A stretch of DNA of 64,000 nucleotides from an uncultured Eubacteriales bacterium (GCA_948527295.1 CAOSWK010000002.1:1-64000), one strand, 5' to 3'. Counted from the first letter of the stretch, positions 33,603-42,316 are shown. Numbers and translations are program-made. Notes: generated by a model not told the origin, from the letters alone.

Positions 33603-33953
33603 CTAAAATAACCCCGGCATGTTGAGCCCCGCCGACAGCGCGTCCATTTTCTCGCTTCTTTCTGCAGAAGCTGCGCGGATAGCCTCGTTCAAAGCAACTA
33701 TAATCAGGTCCGAAAGCATCTCCACATCGTCCTTGTCCACAATCTGAGGTTCAATCTCAATATTCTTAACCTCCGGCTTACCAGTAATAGTCACCTTAAT
33801 GGCGCCGCTAGCAGACGTCGCCACGTATTCCTTTTCGTCAAGCTCGCTAGTTAAAGCGTCCATCTCCTTCTGCATCTTCTGAGCTTTCATCGCCAGCTGC
33901 TGCAAATTCCCGGCTCCGCCGCCGCCAAACCCTTTGGGTAACCTTGCCTTCAT
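33603..33953 (-). CDS. YbaB/EbfC family nucleoid-associated protein
   Basis: The product is 116 aa. It has a short Gly-rich N-terminus (LPKGFGGGGAGNLQQLAMKAQKMQKEMDAL) leading into the long helix, then the central beta hairpin (EYVATSASGAIKVTITGK) and a C-terminal helix (LSDLIIVALNEAIRAASAER). YbaB/EbfC proteins form tweezer-shaped dimers that bind DNA. It is located between dnaX and recR, the typical position. Confidence 0.95.
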   Translation of the reverse strand: MKARLPKGFGGGGAGNLQQLAMKAQKMQKEMDALTSELDEKEYVATSASGAIKVTITGKPEVKNIEIEPQIVDKDDVEMLSDLIIVALNEAIRAASAERSEKMDALSAGLNMPGLF

Positions 33954-33971
33954 AATTCATCCTCCAAAAAC

Positions 33972-35795
33972 TCAAACTTCTGTAACGTCAATCCCGAGCC
34001 TACGGGCTGTTTCGGCTAAATCACTCAAGGGGTCCGCCACCTGTCGGCTATTATCTGCATTCGAGTTCGCATCATCCCCCGCAGAGTAAGGCCCCAGCTT
34101 ATAGGCTCGCCCCGTAACGCTCCGAATAGCGTCCCTTATTTTGTCCCGCTGGCTCGACTTTCTCAACAATTCAAACGCCATCTCGTTCTTAGAGTCAATC
34201 AAAACGAAGTCCCCGCTAATATAAGCGTCCGAACCCTTAAAAGCCGTCGCAACAGTGCGTGAGTAACCCTTCAAAACGTCCAAAACCTCCGCCCAGTTCT
34301 CCATCCTTTGAGCATTTTTGTGCAAAACTGTCATATCAACGCTGAAAGTACTAGAACTAGCGGCCTCTTGATTATCTACTGCAGCTTTTTCAAACGGAAC
34401 GTCTGTCTTTTTTTCCACAGCTTGCACCGTAATTTGCTTCGAACCATTTCCTTTATCCATAACGCCCGCCGCATATTGCCTAGAGTCAGCCCCTTTTCCT
34501 ATATCCTCCAGCGCAACTGCTTTTGAACCTTTGCCTTCTACAGTTTTTGCTCGCTCTTGTTCTGGAGCTAACTCTTTTGCCAGCTTCTCATCCTTAACTG
34601 CCTTTGAACCCCTTCCTGTCGGGATTCTCTCAGGCTTAATCCCCGAAGCTAAGCCCGAAATTTTCCTTTCTAATTCATCAATCCGGCTCACAAGCGCCTC
34701 ATTACTGTAATTTAACTGAGGAGCGCACAATTTAATTACGCACATCTCAAGCTCCATTTTAGCGTCGCACCCCCGGCTCATCTTCTCAAACGACGCTTGC
34801 AAAGTGTCCATAATAAAAATTACCGTTTCAAGCGCAACATCCTTAGCCAAGCCTTGCAACTTAGAAAAGTCGGCATCTGAGGCAACCATCAACTTTTTCG
34901 CGTCTTTTAGGGTTTTAATCAGCATCACGTCTCTAAAGCCGCTTATCAGCTCAAACGCCAGCCGAGTCATGTTTTTCGAGCATCTATCGAACTCGCCAAT
35001 CGCAGTCAGTGCGTCCTGTGGAACTTGTCGCAAAATAGCCTGCATCAGCAAAAATATCTGCTCACCAGAAGCCAGCCCCACCGTGTCTGCCACCAGGTCC
35101 GCAGTAACATTTTTGGCCGTCCCCATGCACTTGTCAAGAATCGCCAAAGCGTCTCGCATTGCCCCGTCGGAGATTTTAGCGATCAAAAAAGCTGCATCCC
35201 TAGTTATACTGGCGTTCTCCTGCGACGCAACATAGTCAATTCGGCCAGCAATGTCCTCTGCAGAAATTTTATGAAACTCGAACCGCTGGCAGCGCGACAA
35301 AACCGTAGCCGGAATCTTATGTACCTCAGTGGTGGCCAAAATAAAAATAACGTGCGCCGGCGGTTCCTCAAGAGTCTTAAGCAAAGCGTTAAACGCGCCC
35401 GCAGAAAGCATGTGCACTTCGTCTATGATGTAAACTCGATACTTGGCCTTAGCTGGCGTAAAAGCAGTAGACTCGCAGATCTCTCGAATATCGTTTACCC
35501 CATTATTACTAGCTGCGTCCAGCTCAACAATATCCATAGCCTCGCCAGAATCAATCTCTCCGCACATTTCGCACTTGCAGCAAGGATTACCACTCTCAAC
35601 GTGACGGCAATTAACCGCCTTTGCAAATATCTTTGCGCAAGTCGTTTTGCCCGTTCCGCGCGAGCCGATAAACAAATAGGCATGACCAATGCGGCCAGAC
35701 AAAATTTCGTTCTGCAAAGTCACCGTAACATGCAGCTGCCCCACGACGTCCGCAAAGGTTTTGGGCCTGTATTTTCTGTAAAGAGCCTGATACAT
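33972..35795 (-). CDS. dnaX: DNA polymerase III subunit gamma/tau
   Basis: The product is 607 aa from ATG 35795 (MYQALYRKYRPKTFADVVGQ), the canonical start; the longer in-frame N-terminus is hydrophobic noise. The AAA+ clamp-loader module has Walker A GSRGTGKTTCAKIFAKA (about residues 45-61), a four-cysteine zinc site (CCKCEMCGE), Walker B YIIDEVHMLS and SRCQRFEF (sensor/arginine-finger region). A low-complexity Lys/Glu-rich region (about 400-500) precedes a C-terminal domain. Whether a short gamma form is made by frameshifting was not resolved; no clear slippery A-run was noticed. Confidence 0.96.
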   Translation of the reverse strand: MYQALYRKYRPKTFADVVGQLHVTVTLQNEILSGRIGHAYLFIGSRGTGKTTCAKIFAKAVNCRHVESGNPCCKCEMCGEIDSGEAMDIVELDAASNNGVNDIREICESTAFTPAKAKYRVYIIDEVHMLSAGAFNALLKTLEEPPAHVIFILATTEVHKIPATVLSRCQRFEFHKISAEDIAGRIDYVASQENASITRDAAFLIAKISDGAMRDALAILDKCMGTAKNVTADLVADTVGLASGEQIFLLMQAILRQVPQDALTAIGEFDRCSKNMTRLAFELISGFRDVMLIKTLKDAKKLMVASDADFSKLQGLAKDVALETVIFIMDTLQASFEKMSRGCDAKMELEMCVIKLCAPQLNYSNEALVSRIDELERKISGLASGIKPERIPTGRGSKAVKDEKLAKELAPEQERAKTVEGKGSKAVALEDIGKGADSRQYAAGVMDKGNGSKQITVQAVEKKTDVPFEKAAVDNQEAASSSTFSVDMTVLHKNAQRMENWAEVLDVLKGYSRTVATAFKGSDAYISGDFVLIDSKNEMAFELLRKSSQRDKIRDAIRSVTGRAYKLGPYSAGDDANSNADNSRQVADPLSDLAETARRLGIDVTEV

Positions 35796-35884
35796 ACGTA
35801 ATTTACCCCTCGCAAACAAGATAAACAAAAAGCAAAAACCGCAACAAACCGCCACTATCTATAAATCAAAAAATAAAGAATATA

Positions 35885-36111
35885 CACTCAAATATGCAAG
35901 CGAGCAAACTGACTGCATCGCCCCCAGCACTCCGCTTAATGCTGCTCGGTTCCCCGCCTGACATGGTTCACGGCGCCAGACCGCGCAGCGCCCACCCGCT
36001 TACATATTAAAATATACATTTCATGCGCCTATTCAATGTTCATGCGCACATTTACAAGCAAAACTTACCTTAGCCGGCGCCAGACTTAACGTCATAGCCC
36101 CTCGAACTTAC
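35885..36111 (-). ncRNA. ffs: Signal recognition particle RNA
   Basis: The minus strand holds the conserved domain IV: GTGAACCATGTCAGG, a CGG-GGAA-CCG tetraloop stem, then AGCAGCATTAAG, the Ffh-binding asymmetric loop. AATATGTAAGCGGG (36008-35995) pairs over 14 bp with CTCGCTTGCATATT (35904-35891), closing the rod. The promoter predicts a start near 36111, leaving ~100 nt 5' of the rod that could be an Alu-type domain as in Bacillus scRNA; this part was not folded with confidence. An 11-bp string CGGCGCCAGAC occurs at 35971-35981 and again at 36075-36085. TTTATTTTTTG after the rod may be the terminator. FtsY, the SRP receptor, is also in this window. Confidence 0.85.
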
Positions 36112-36117
36112 TTTGTT

Positions 36118-36146
36118 ATTATAACACATTTTTTTGTGAAAATCAA
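36118..36146 (-). promoter_or_regulatory. Promoter of SRP RNA
   Basis: Minus strand: TTGATT (36146-36141), 17-bp spacer, TATAAT (36123-36118). Confidence 0.8.
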
Positions 36147-36212
36147 TACTCATTTTAAAATATTGAACAAAAATCTCGCCGAGAATTTTACAAAATAACT
36201 CAGATTATTCTG

Positions 36213-36241
36213 TTGAATTTTGTCTTAAAAGACGGTATAAT
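36213..36241 (+). promoter_or_regulatory. Promoter of the GH25 gene
   Basis: TTGAAT (36213-36218), 17-bp spacer, TATAAT (36236-36241), 54 bp ahead of ATG 36295. Confidence 0.8.
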
Positions 36242-36294
36242 TAACCTTAGTTTATTATAATTTGGCAAATTTATTGTTGAGGTGAGTTGAAAAA

Positions 36295-37134
36295 ATGGTC
36301 AAATGTGCAAATAAGCTCTTGGTTGTTATTTTTTGTGTTTTTTTCGCGATTTTGGGCACCGGTTTTTACATAAACTTCAAGTCGGAGGCGATTCTAACCC
36401 CCAATATGCCCGGATATGCTGAAGCCATGGCGGCCCGCAATATCCATACGGGAATTTTGACCCCAAACATGCCCGGATATGCCGAAGCTATTGCGGCCAG
36501 ACAAAATTCTTCTTGCAAAAGAGGCATCGACGTTTCCTATCACAACGGCGATATCGACTGGCAGGCTGTGAAAAATTCTGGCATAGAGTTCGCAATCATC
36601 CGGACTTCCTACGGCTGGAGCAATTGGGAGAAGCAAACCGATAAAAAACTTCGCGCAAATATATCGGGCGCCAAAGCCGTCGGAATGCCAATCGGTGCGT
36701 ACCATTATAGCTATGCGACCAATACTCACGAGGCTTTGCTAGAGGCAGAGTTCTTCATAAATAGGCTCCGGTGGACACAGTGGGAGTACCCGGTCTTCAT
36801 GGACTTCGAAGACAAGTGCCACATGACGTTGAGCAACTCACAGCGGACCGACATAGTGCTAACCTTCCTGCAAAAGCTAAAGGAAAACGGCTATTATTGC
36901 GGCCTCTACACATTTTTAAACTTTCAAAAATACCACCTAGACATGAACAGGCTCAGCGGGCACGAGCTGTGGATTGCCCATTGGCACCCAACCTGCGGAT
37001 GCACCTCGCCTTACGGAATGTGGCAACACACCAGTGACGGTAGCGTTCCAGGAATTCGAGGCCGCGTCGATTTAGATTATTGCTATAAAGACTACCCTTC
37101 TATCATAAAGAATTCGCATTATAACGGATTTTAA
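36295..37134 (+). CDS. Exported GH25 muramidase (lysozyme-like)
   Basis: The product is 279 aa, with ATG 36295 after GAGGTGAG. A signal/anchor segment covers residues about 7-26. Residues about 32-70 contain a duplicated 16-residue unit, ILTPNMPGYAEA(M/I)AAR, read twice with a 7-residue gap. The GH25 domain starts at about residue 77: RGIDVSYHNGDIDW with the first catalytic-centre Asp, FAIIRTSYGW, GAYHYSYA, the acidic VFMDFEDKC pair, YYCGLYTF, ELWIAHWHP and GRVDLDYC. GH25 enzymes cut the beta-1,4 bond after MurNAc. The deacetylase on the opposite strand, one base away, modifies the same kind of polymer. Confidence 0.93.
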   Translation: MVKCANKLLVVIFCVFFAILGTGFYINFKSEAILTPNMPGYAEAMAARNIHTGILTPNMPGYAEAIAARQNSSCKRGIDVSYHNGDIDWQAVKNSGIEFAIIRTSYGWSNWEKQTDKKLRANISGAKAVGMPIGAYHYSYATNTHEALLEAEFFINRLRWTQWEYPVFMDFEDKCHMTLSNSQRTDIVLTFLQKLKENGYYCGLYTFLNFQKYHLDMNRLSGHELWIAHWHPTCGCTSPYGMWQHTSDGSVPGIRGRVDLDYCYKDYPSIIKNSHYNGF

Positions 37135-37135
37135 G

Positions 37136-38107
37136 TCATCTGTATGGCTTCACAAGCGAGTAAGCAGCAGGGCTAATGCTATTTGAAAGTTTGTCAAAGC
37201 TGAATCCCTGGCTCCTTAAGCCATCAATAATCGCCGGCAAGGCCTCTACTGTCGTTGTTTTTGGTCTAGCGTCATGCATCAAAACCACTCCGTGCCTGCA
37301 ATTTTTTGAAGCATTCAGAACATTGCTTATGCATCTAGACGTCGGCGTCGGTGTGCGGCTAACGGCGTCTCCGGCGGACAAATTCCAGTCAAAATAGTCA
37401 AAGCCACGGCGGGTCATCTCCGCAATAAGCTCCCTGTAATTTCCATTGTTAAAGCCGTTCTTAGAACCACCTGGAAAGCGAAAAATCGTCGGTTTAACGC
37501 CAGTTGCATCGTAAATCAAATTGTAAATCTTATTAAAGTCGTCCAAAAATGCGTTCACGCTTGCATAAATCTTCTTAAAAGCGTGCGTATAAGTGTGAAC
37601 ACCGATGGCATGCCCCTCATCCACAATTTTTTTCATTATAGCTTTGCCTTTTGCAGGGCAATTTCCGGTCACAAAAAAGGTCGCTTTGATGCCTTTTTCG
37701 CGCAAAATATCTAAAATCTCCAGCGTCCTGTCCGAAGGCCCATCATCAAACGTAAGAAAAATGGTCTTGCCCGGGTTTATCTGCTCTTGCGGCCGCGTGC
37801 AATAAAGCTCCGGGTACATCTGCTGATAATTCTTCGTATTTGACGCTTGGGGTTGCTGTACTTCCTGGGGCACTTTTTCTACTTTAAGTTCATCCTCAGT
37901 TTTTAGCGATTTTTCTTCATTGTTTTCAGGTTTTGAGTCGTTCTCTTCTGTTTTATTTTCCACTAACTGATCCTCTGGATCTGCCTTAGGCTGGCTCGTT
38001 CGCGACAAATTCACGCAACTTATTATGATAGCTACTGCTGTTATTAAAAAAATAATTGTCAAACTTTTGTTTCTTTTTAATTTAATCCAATTTCTAAATT
38101 TTGACAT
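37136..38107 (-). CDS. Membrane-anchored polysaccharide deacetylase (NodB domain)
   Basis: The product is 323 aa. One N-terminal membrane helix (SLTIIFLITAVAIIISCVNL) is followed by an acidic, Glu/Lys/Asn-rich linker (about residues 35-90) and the NodB fold: TIFLTFDDGPSDRTLEIL (metal and catalytic Asp pair), ATFFVTGNC, GHAIGVHTYTHAF (HxxxH metal ligands), TIFRFPGGSKN and VVLMHDA. Such enzymes remove acetyl groups from GlcNAc or MurNAc in peptidoglycan. It is the convergent partner of the GH25 gene; the stops are one base apart. Confidence 0.93.
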   Translation of the reverse strand: MSKFRNWIKLKRNKSLTIIFLITAVAIIISCVNLSRTSQPKADPEDQLVENKTEENDSKPENNEEKSLKTEDELKVEKVPQEVQQPQASNTKNYQQMYPELYCTRPQEQINPGKTIFLTFDDGPSDRTLEILDILREKGIKATFFVTGNCPAKGKAIMKKIVDEGHAIGVHTYTHAFKKIYASVNAFLDDFNKIYNLIYDATGVKPTIFRFPGGSKNGFNNGNYRELIAEMTRRGFDYFDWNLSAGDAVSRTPTPTSRCISNVLNASKNCRHGVVLMHDARPKTTTVEALPAIIDGLRSQGFSFDKLSNSISPAAYSLVKPYR

Positions 38108-38265
38108 TTATACATCTTCTTTTCTTTAAAATTTTGCCCCGTACTAAGTAAATTATACTGCCTTTAGTTCTATATTTCAACAATTATTTATTTAAATTTT
38201 TGTAACTTCTATCGCAATAATTATGAAAAATTTTTATTTTTAACGATAATTTATAACAAAAAATA

Positions 38266-38294
38266 TTGACAAATTAAATATTTTGTGTTAAAAT
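38266..38294 (+). promoter_or_regulatory. Promoter of the double-glycine peptide gene
   Basis: TTGACA (38266-38271), 17-bp spacer, TAAAAT (38289-38294). Confidence 0.8.
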
Positions 38295-38345
38295 TAAATA
38301 GCTAAAATAAACTTAGCAAATTTATAAAGAAAAGGGGTAATGAAA

Positions 38346-38573
38346 ATGGCAAATGACAAAAACAAAGGATTTCATGAGGTTGACGAGCAAAATTTGGATA
38401 GTGTCGCAGGTGGTTACGTAGGTAAGGATAAATACACTGCCGGACAATATAACGAGGCTGGTGTAAGTTGGCAACACAATATTTGGTCAAAAGACAAGTA
38501 TTATTACAAGGGCAAGCCTATAAGCCAAAAAGAAGCAGAAAAAATTACAGATGTTTATAGGTTAAACAAATAA
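38346..38573 (+). CDS. Double-glycine leader peptide (bacteriocin- or RiPP-precursor-like)
   Basis: The product is 75 aa from ATG 38346, with AAAGGGGTAA 5-9 nt upstream; an ATG two codons earlier is too close. Residues 1-23 read like a class II bacteriocin leader: a charged start, HEVDEQNLDSVAGG with the spaced hydrophobics and terminal Gly-Gly recognised by C39-peptidase ABC exporters. The remaining ~52 residues (YVGKDKYTAGQYNEAGVS…) are rich in Tyr, Lys and Trp, have no cysteine, and include the segment DKYYYKGKPISQKEAEKI. It has a strong promoter and its own terminator. No modification enzyme, immunity protein or C39 transporter lies in this window, so export and function remain unproven. 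Confidence 0.7.
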   Translation: MANDKNKGFHEVDEQNLDSVAGGYVGKDKYTAGQYNEAGVSWQHNIWSKDKYYYKGKPISQKEAEKITDVYRLNK

Positions 38574-38618
38574 AGGAGCTTAAATTTTTAATGCGCTTCC
38601 TTAATAAAGAAAAATTTT

Positions 38619-38661
38619 AGGCAGATCGAACTTTTGTAAGTTTGACCTGCCTTTTTACGTA
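38619..38661 (+). terminator. Terminator after the double-glycine peptide gene
   Basis: AGGCAG-TCGAACTT / AAGTTTGA-CTGCCT with one bulged pair on each side, then TTTTTACG. It may also act for radA on the other strand. Confidence 0.8.
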
Positions 38662-38676
38662 AAAATTTTTAGCAAA

Positions 38677-40053
38677 TTATATTAATAGCGCTTCAAATGC
38701 CTGTTTTATCGTTTTTACGCCGATTAATTCTATTTTATTTTGAAGATTCAAATTCATCGATTTCAGGTTATAATACGGCAGCACGCATTTTTCGAAACCC
38801 AGTCGCTGCGCCTCTATAACTCGCTCTTCTGAATAAGAAACTGCTCTGACTTCTCCCGCCAGGCCTACCTCTCCAAAAACGATGGCGTTATCAAAAAGAG
38901 CACTCCCCTTTAAGCTTGAAATCAACGCGAGCGCCACGGCTAAATCCGAAGCTGGCTCGTCCAGCTTAATGCCGCCGATCACGTTTATGTAGGCATCCAG
39001 ATTTGAAAAGAAGTACCTTGCTCTTTTTTCGAGCACAGCCAAAATCAGCGACATTCGGTTATAATCAAAGCCAGTCGACATTCGCCTTGGGTGCCCAAAT
39101 CCAGAGGTCGCCGCCAGGCCCTGAACTTCAGCAAAAATTGGCCGGGTACCCTCCATAATGCAAGCTACACACGTGCCAGGGACTCCCCGCGGACGGCCAG
39201 ACAAAAACATCAAAGAAGGATTTTCGACCTCCGTAAGCCCAGCGCGAGTCATGCTAAACACGCCAATTTCGTTCGTAGAGCCGTATCTGTTCTTAATCCC
39301 GCGCAAAATCCGGTACGACATCTGCTTGTCGCCCTCAAAATATAAAACCGCGTCCACAATGTGCTCCAAGACCTTTGGGCCGGCAATTCCGCCGTCTTTA
39401 TTGACGTGCCCAACAATCACAATAGAAATTTCGAGCTCTTTTGCGCATCTCATCAAAAGATTCGTGCACTCCTTCACCTGAGTCACGCTGCCAGTGGAGG
39501 ACTGAAGCTCTCGGTGATTCATCGTCTGGATCGAGTCAATTATAACAATGTCGGGCCGATTCTGCTGAATCTCCCTCAATATCGCCTCTATGTCCGTCTC
39601 CGTCATAATGTAAAGATTCTCGCTGTCCACCGCAAGCCGCGCTGCACGAAGCTTTATCTGCCGTTTAGACTCCTCGCCCGACACATAAAGCACGTTCAAA
39701 GACCTGCCCAAATTCTTGCAAACTTGCAAAAGTATAGTAGACTTGCCGATTCCCGGATCGCCTCCCAAAAGCACAAGCGAACCCTTGACGATTCCGCCGC
39801 CCAATACCCTATCAAACTCATTCAAGCCCGTCTTGTAGCGATTTTCGTCCGCGTCGTTTATTTGCCCCAGCAAAACTGGCTTCTCGTACATTTTACTTTT
39901 TATATGCAGCGCCGATGTCGCCTGCTTCGAAGTGTCCCGAATCTCCTCATTAAAAGTGTTCCACTCCCCGCACGCCGGGCACTGGCCATTCCACTTTGGC
40001 GATTCATACCCGCACTCCGAGCAAACCCAAACTGCCTTCACTTTTGGTGGCAT
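38677..40053 (-). CDS. radA: DNA repair protein RadA
   Basis: The product is 458 aa. Residues about 8-30 form the C4 zinc finger (VCSECGYESPKWNGQCPACGEW). The RecA-like core has Walker A GGDPGIGKST (about 95-104), Walker B IVIIDSIQTM, and the RadA-specific KNRYGSTNEIGVF. The C-terminal Lon-protease-like domain (INVIGGIKLDEPASDLAVALALISS, GEVGLAGEVRAV) lacks a protease serine, as usual for RadA. It is a branch-migration helicase in recombination. The ATG 40053 follows GGAGG. Confidence 0.97.
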   Translation of the reverse strand: MPPKVKAVWVCSECGYESPKWNGQCPACGEWNTFNEEIRDTSKQATSALHIKSKMYEKPVLLGQINDADENRYKTGLNEFDRVLGGGIVKGSLVLLGGDPGIGKSTILLQVCKNLGRSLNVLYVSGEESKRQIKLRAARLAVDSENLYIMTETDIEAILREIQQNRPDIVIIDSIQTMNHRELQSSTGSVTQVKECTNLLMRCAKELEISIVIVGHVNKDGGIAGPKVLEHIVDAVLYFEGDKQMSYRILRGIKNRYGSTNEIGVFSMTRAGLTEVENPSLMFLSGRPRGVPGTCVACIMEGTRPIFAEVQGLAATSGFGHPRRMSTGFDYNRMSLILAVLEKRARYFFSNLDAYINVIGGIKLDEPASDLAVALALISSLKGSALFDNAIVFGEVGLAGEVRAVSYSEERVIEAQRLGFEKCVLPYYNLKSMNLNLQNKIELIGVKTIKQAFEALLI

Positions 40054-40115
40054 ATCATTCTAGCCTCCGTCCTTTTGTTTTGTGTTTTCTACGCGATTTT
40101 TTAAGCACGAAAAGC

Positions 40116-41201
40116 TCACAAAATTAGCAAGTCCTTAGCCGCAGAAGTCAAGTTTAGCGCGCCATCTGCCGTAATCACAAGCATGTCCTCTATACGCACG
40201 CCGAACTCATTTTTCAAATATATTCCCGGCTCGACTGTGACGACCATTCCTGGCTTTAAAACGTCTTTTGAACACGCAGATAAGCTCGGCTTTTCGTGAA
40301 TTTTCAACCCCACGCCATGCCCCAACGCATGCTCAAAACAGCCCTCATAGCCATTTTTATAGATAAAATCTCGAGCCATAGCGTCAATATCCTTGCACCA
40401 AACTCCCGGCTTAACCTGCTCAATCGCTCTATTCTGAGCTTGCAGCACCAAATTATAAACTTTTCGTTGCTTTTCCGAAACCTTCCCCAGCGCAATAGTT
40501 CGGGTCATGTCGCTATGGTACCCATTATAAACCGCGCCCATGTCTATTGTTATGAAGTCTCCGGTTTCGAACTTCTTCTCCGAAGGCTGCGCGTGCGGAA
40601 CCGCTCCGTTTTTTCCACTCGCCACAATTATGTCAAACGCAGCAGCCTCCGCACCCTCTTTTCTCATCAAAAACTCAAGCTCAAATGCGGCTTCCCTCTC
40701 CGTCATGCCCACCTTTATTGTAGGCAAAAATTTTTCAAAAGCTTTTTCTGCTATTTTCTGTGCCGTTTTGATGTTTCCGATCTCTTTCTCGGTTTTAACT
40801 GCCCGTAGCGAATTTATCGCGTCATCCAGCGCGCTCGTTTTTATAAAAGAGACTCCCGCATCTTTTGCCCAACTTTCAAGCCTCAAAACTTCGGCCAGCG
40901 TTATTCCGGCATTTTCTAGCAATATGTTTTTGATTTTGTGCGTCTTTATTATCTTTAAAAGCTCGCTCTTAAAGTCAGTCGCCAAGACGACATTTATGTT
41001 TTTGACTTTTTTTGCTGCCGCCTCATAATACCGAAAGTCCACAATAAAATAAGCCGCATCCCGAGTTGCCAAAACCAGACCTGAGCTAGATTTGAAGCCC
41101 GTAAAATACAGCCGATTCACCTCCGAGGTTATAAGCGCCGCGTCAAAATTCTCGGTTCGTTTTTGCAGTTCATTCGTTAAAGCGTTTAGTCTGTCTGTCA
41201 T
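40116..41201 (-). CDS. M24-family Xaa-Pro peptidase (aminopeptidase P / prolidase type)
   Basis: The product is 361 aa. The N-terminal creatinase-like domain (LYFTGFKSSSGLVLATRDAAYFIVDFRYYE) is followed by the pita-bread catalytic domain. The five metal ligands are visible: Asp in ITIDMGAVYNGYHSDMTRTIAL (two Asp), His in HALGHGVGLKIHE, Glu in TVEPGIYL and Glu in GVRIEDML. It removes or splits residues next to proline in peptides. It lies between radA and aroQ on the same strand, an arrangement common in Firmicutes (aroQ-pepP-efp), although efp is not next to it here. Confidence 0.95.
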   Translation of the reverse strand: MTDRLNALTNELQKRTENFDAALITSEVNRLYFTGFKSSSGLVLATRDAAYFIVDFRYYEAAAKKVKNINVVLATDFKSELLKIIKTHKIKNILLENAGITLAEVLRLESWAKDAGVSFIKTSALDDAINSLRAVKTEKEIGNIKTAQKIAEKAFEKFLPTIKVGMTEREAAFELEFLMRKEGAEAAAFDIIVASGKNGAVPHAQPSEKKFETGDFITIDMGAVYNGYHSDMTRTIALGKVSEKQRKVYNLVLQAQNRAIEQVKPGVWCKDIDAMARDFIYKNGYEGCFEHALGHGVGLKIHEKPSLSACSKDVLKPGMVVTVEPGIYLKNEFGVRIEDMLVITADGALNLTSAAKDLLIL

Positions 41202-41228
41202 AAAAGTCAGCCCTCCCGAGGTTTTTGC

Positions 41229-41663
41229 TCAATAAATCAGGTCTACAATAGCGTCCATCGCCAGAAAATAGCTGTTTTTGCCAAAGCCAGAAATTTGTCC
41301 CGCGCAGACCTCAGCAATTACCGACCTTCTGCGGTACTCTTCTCTAGCGTAAATGTTCGACATATGCACCTCAATGCACGGCACCGATACGCTCGCAATC
41401 GCATCCCGCAAGGCTATGCTGTAATGCGTCAAGGCTCCTGCGTTTAAGATTATCCCGTCAAAATTTTCGACAGATTCCTGAATCTTATCGACCAGAGCGC
41501 CCTCCCAGTTGGACTGATATATCTCGCACTCCAGGCCCTTTTCTTTGGCCTTCAAAATTATCTGCGCATTAATATCGCCAGCAGACTCCGTTCCGTAAAC
41601 GTTGCGTTCTCTCATGCCAACCATGTTCAAATTTGGCCCCAATAATACTAATATTTTTTTCAT
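41229..41663 (-). CDS. aroQ: Type II 3-dehydroquinate dehydratase
   Basis: The product is 144 aa from ATG 41663 (MKKILVLLGPNLNMVG); a TTG three codons upstream is an alternative. It catalyses step three of the shikimate pathway. Signatures: LGPNLNMVGMRERNVYG with catalytic Tyr, NAGALTHYSIALRDAI, and EVHMSNIYAREEYRRRSVI with the active-site His and Arg, then GQISGFGKNSYFLAMDAI. The third residue of the usual NGPNLN is replaced by Leu-Gly-Pro, a minor variant. Encoded 27 bp upstream of the M24 peptidase gene. Confidence 0.96.
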   Translation of the reverse strand: MKKILVLLGPNLNMVGMRERNVYGTESAGDINAQIILKAKEKGLECEIYQSNWEGALVDKIQESVENFDGIILNAGALTHYSIALRDAIASVSVPCIEVHMSNIYAREEYRRRSVIAEVCAGQISGFGKNSYFLAMDAIVDLIY

Positions 41664-41684
41664 TTTTAGCAAAATCCTAACTTT

Positions 41685-42275
41685 TTATTTTCTATTTTCA
41701 AAATCTATTAAGCCCCTAAACGGAATCTCCAAAATCCGCTTTATTCTTATAGAAAGCGCCTCTTTTTTGTCTTTTGGGTCAACTAATATCGACATTGCTC
41801 CAACACAGTTCGCGTACAGTACATCTGTGAAAATTTGATCTCCTATAACCACAACTTCGCTTTTGTCGACTCCAAGATCTTTTGTAAGCTGGCCAAACCC
41901 TTTTGTAAACGGTTTCTTCGCATCCCAAATATAATTATCTATCTCTAATTTTTCTGCAAAAAGCCGCACCCGCTGCTCATCTTTAGCATTAGAAATTATC
42001 GCAACCTTAACCCCAGCGCTCTTAATAGAATCAACCCATTCGCGCACTCCATCATAAGGCTCAGTGCCATTGTGCTGTGTTAATGTATTATCAATGTCTA
42101 GCAAAACGGCCTTTATACCATTCCACTCTAGAAAATCTATATCAATATCGGTAACATTATCAAAACAAAAATCCGGCGAACTCAGTACTGAAATCACAGA
42201 AATACAAACAGCAGGAATAAAAAAAGGACTAGAAATAGCACGAAAAAGTCTCGACGGTCGTAAAATAAAAATCAC
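41685..42275 (-). CDS. YqeG-family HAD phosphatase
   Basis: The product is up to 196 aa. The YqeG core starts near residue 33 (PDFCFDNVTDIDIDFLEWNGIK) and continues with the HAD motif I LLDIDNTLTQHNG, motif II VAIISNAKDEQR and motif III IGDQIFTDVLYANCVG. Members are HAD-IIIA phosphatases with unproven substrates. The N-terminal ~30 hydrophobic residues (FRAISSPFFIPAVCISVISVL) are unusual for the family; the GTG at 42275 sits nearly on top of its GGAGAG, so the true start may be an internal GTG near 42194. The gene lies between rpsU and aroQ. Confidence 0.85.
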   Translation of the reverse strand: MIFILRPSRLFRAISSPFFIPAVCISVISVLSSPDFCFDNVTDIDIDFLEWNGIKAVLLDIDNTLTQHNGTEPYDGVREWVDSIKSAGVKVAIISNAKDEQRVRLFAEKLEIDNYIWDAKKPFTKGFGQLTKDLGVDKSEVVVIGDQIFTDVLYANCVGAMSILVDPKDKKEALSIRIKRILEIPFRGLIDFENRK

Positions 42276-42290
42276 TCTCCAAATTTAAAT

Positions 42291-42316
42291 AAAAGCGGGC
42301 AAAAAGCCCGCCTTTA
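42291..42316 (-). terminator. Terminator of rpsU
   Basis: Minus strand: AAAGGCGGGC / GCCCGCTTTT around a TTTTT loop, then ATTT. Confidence 0.85.
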
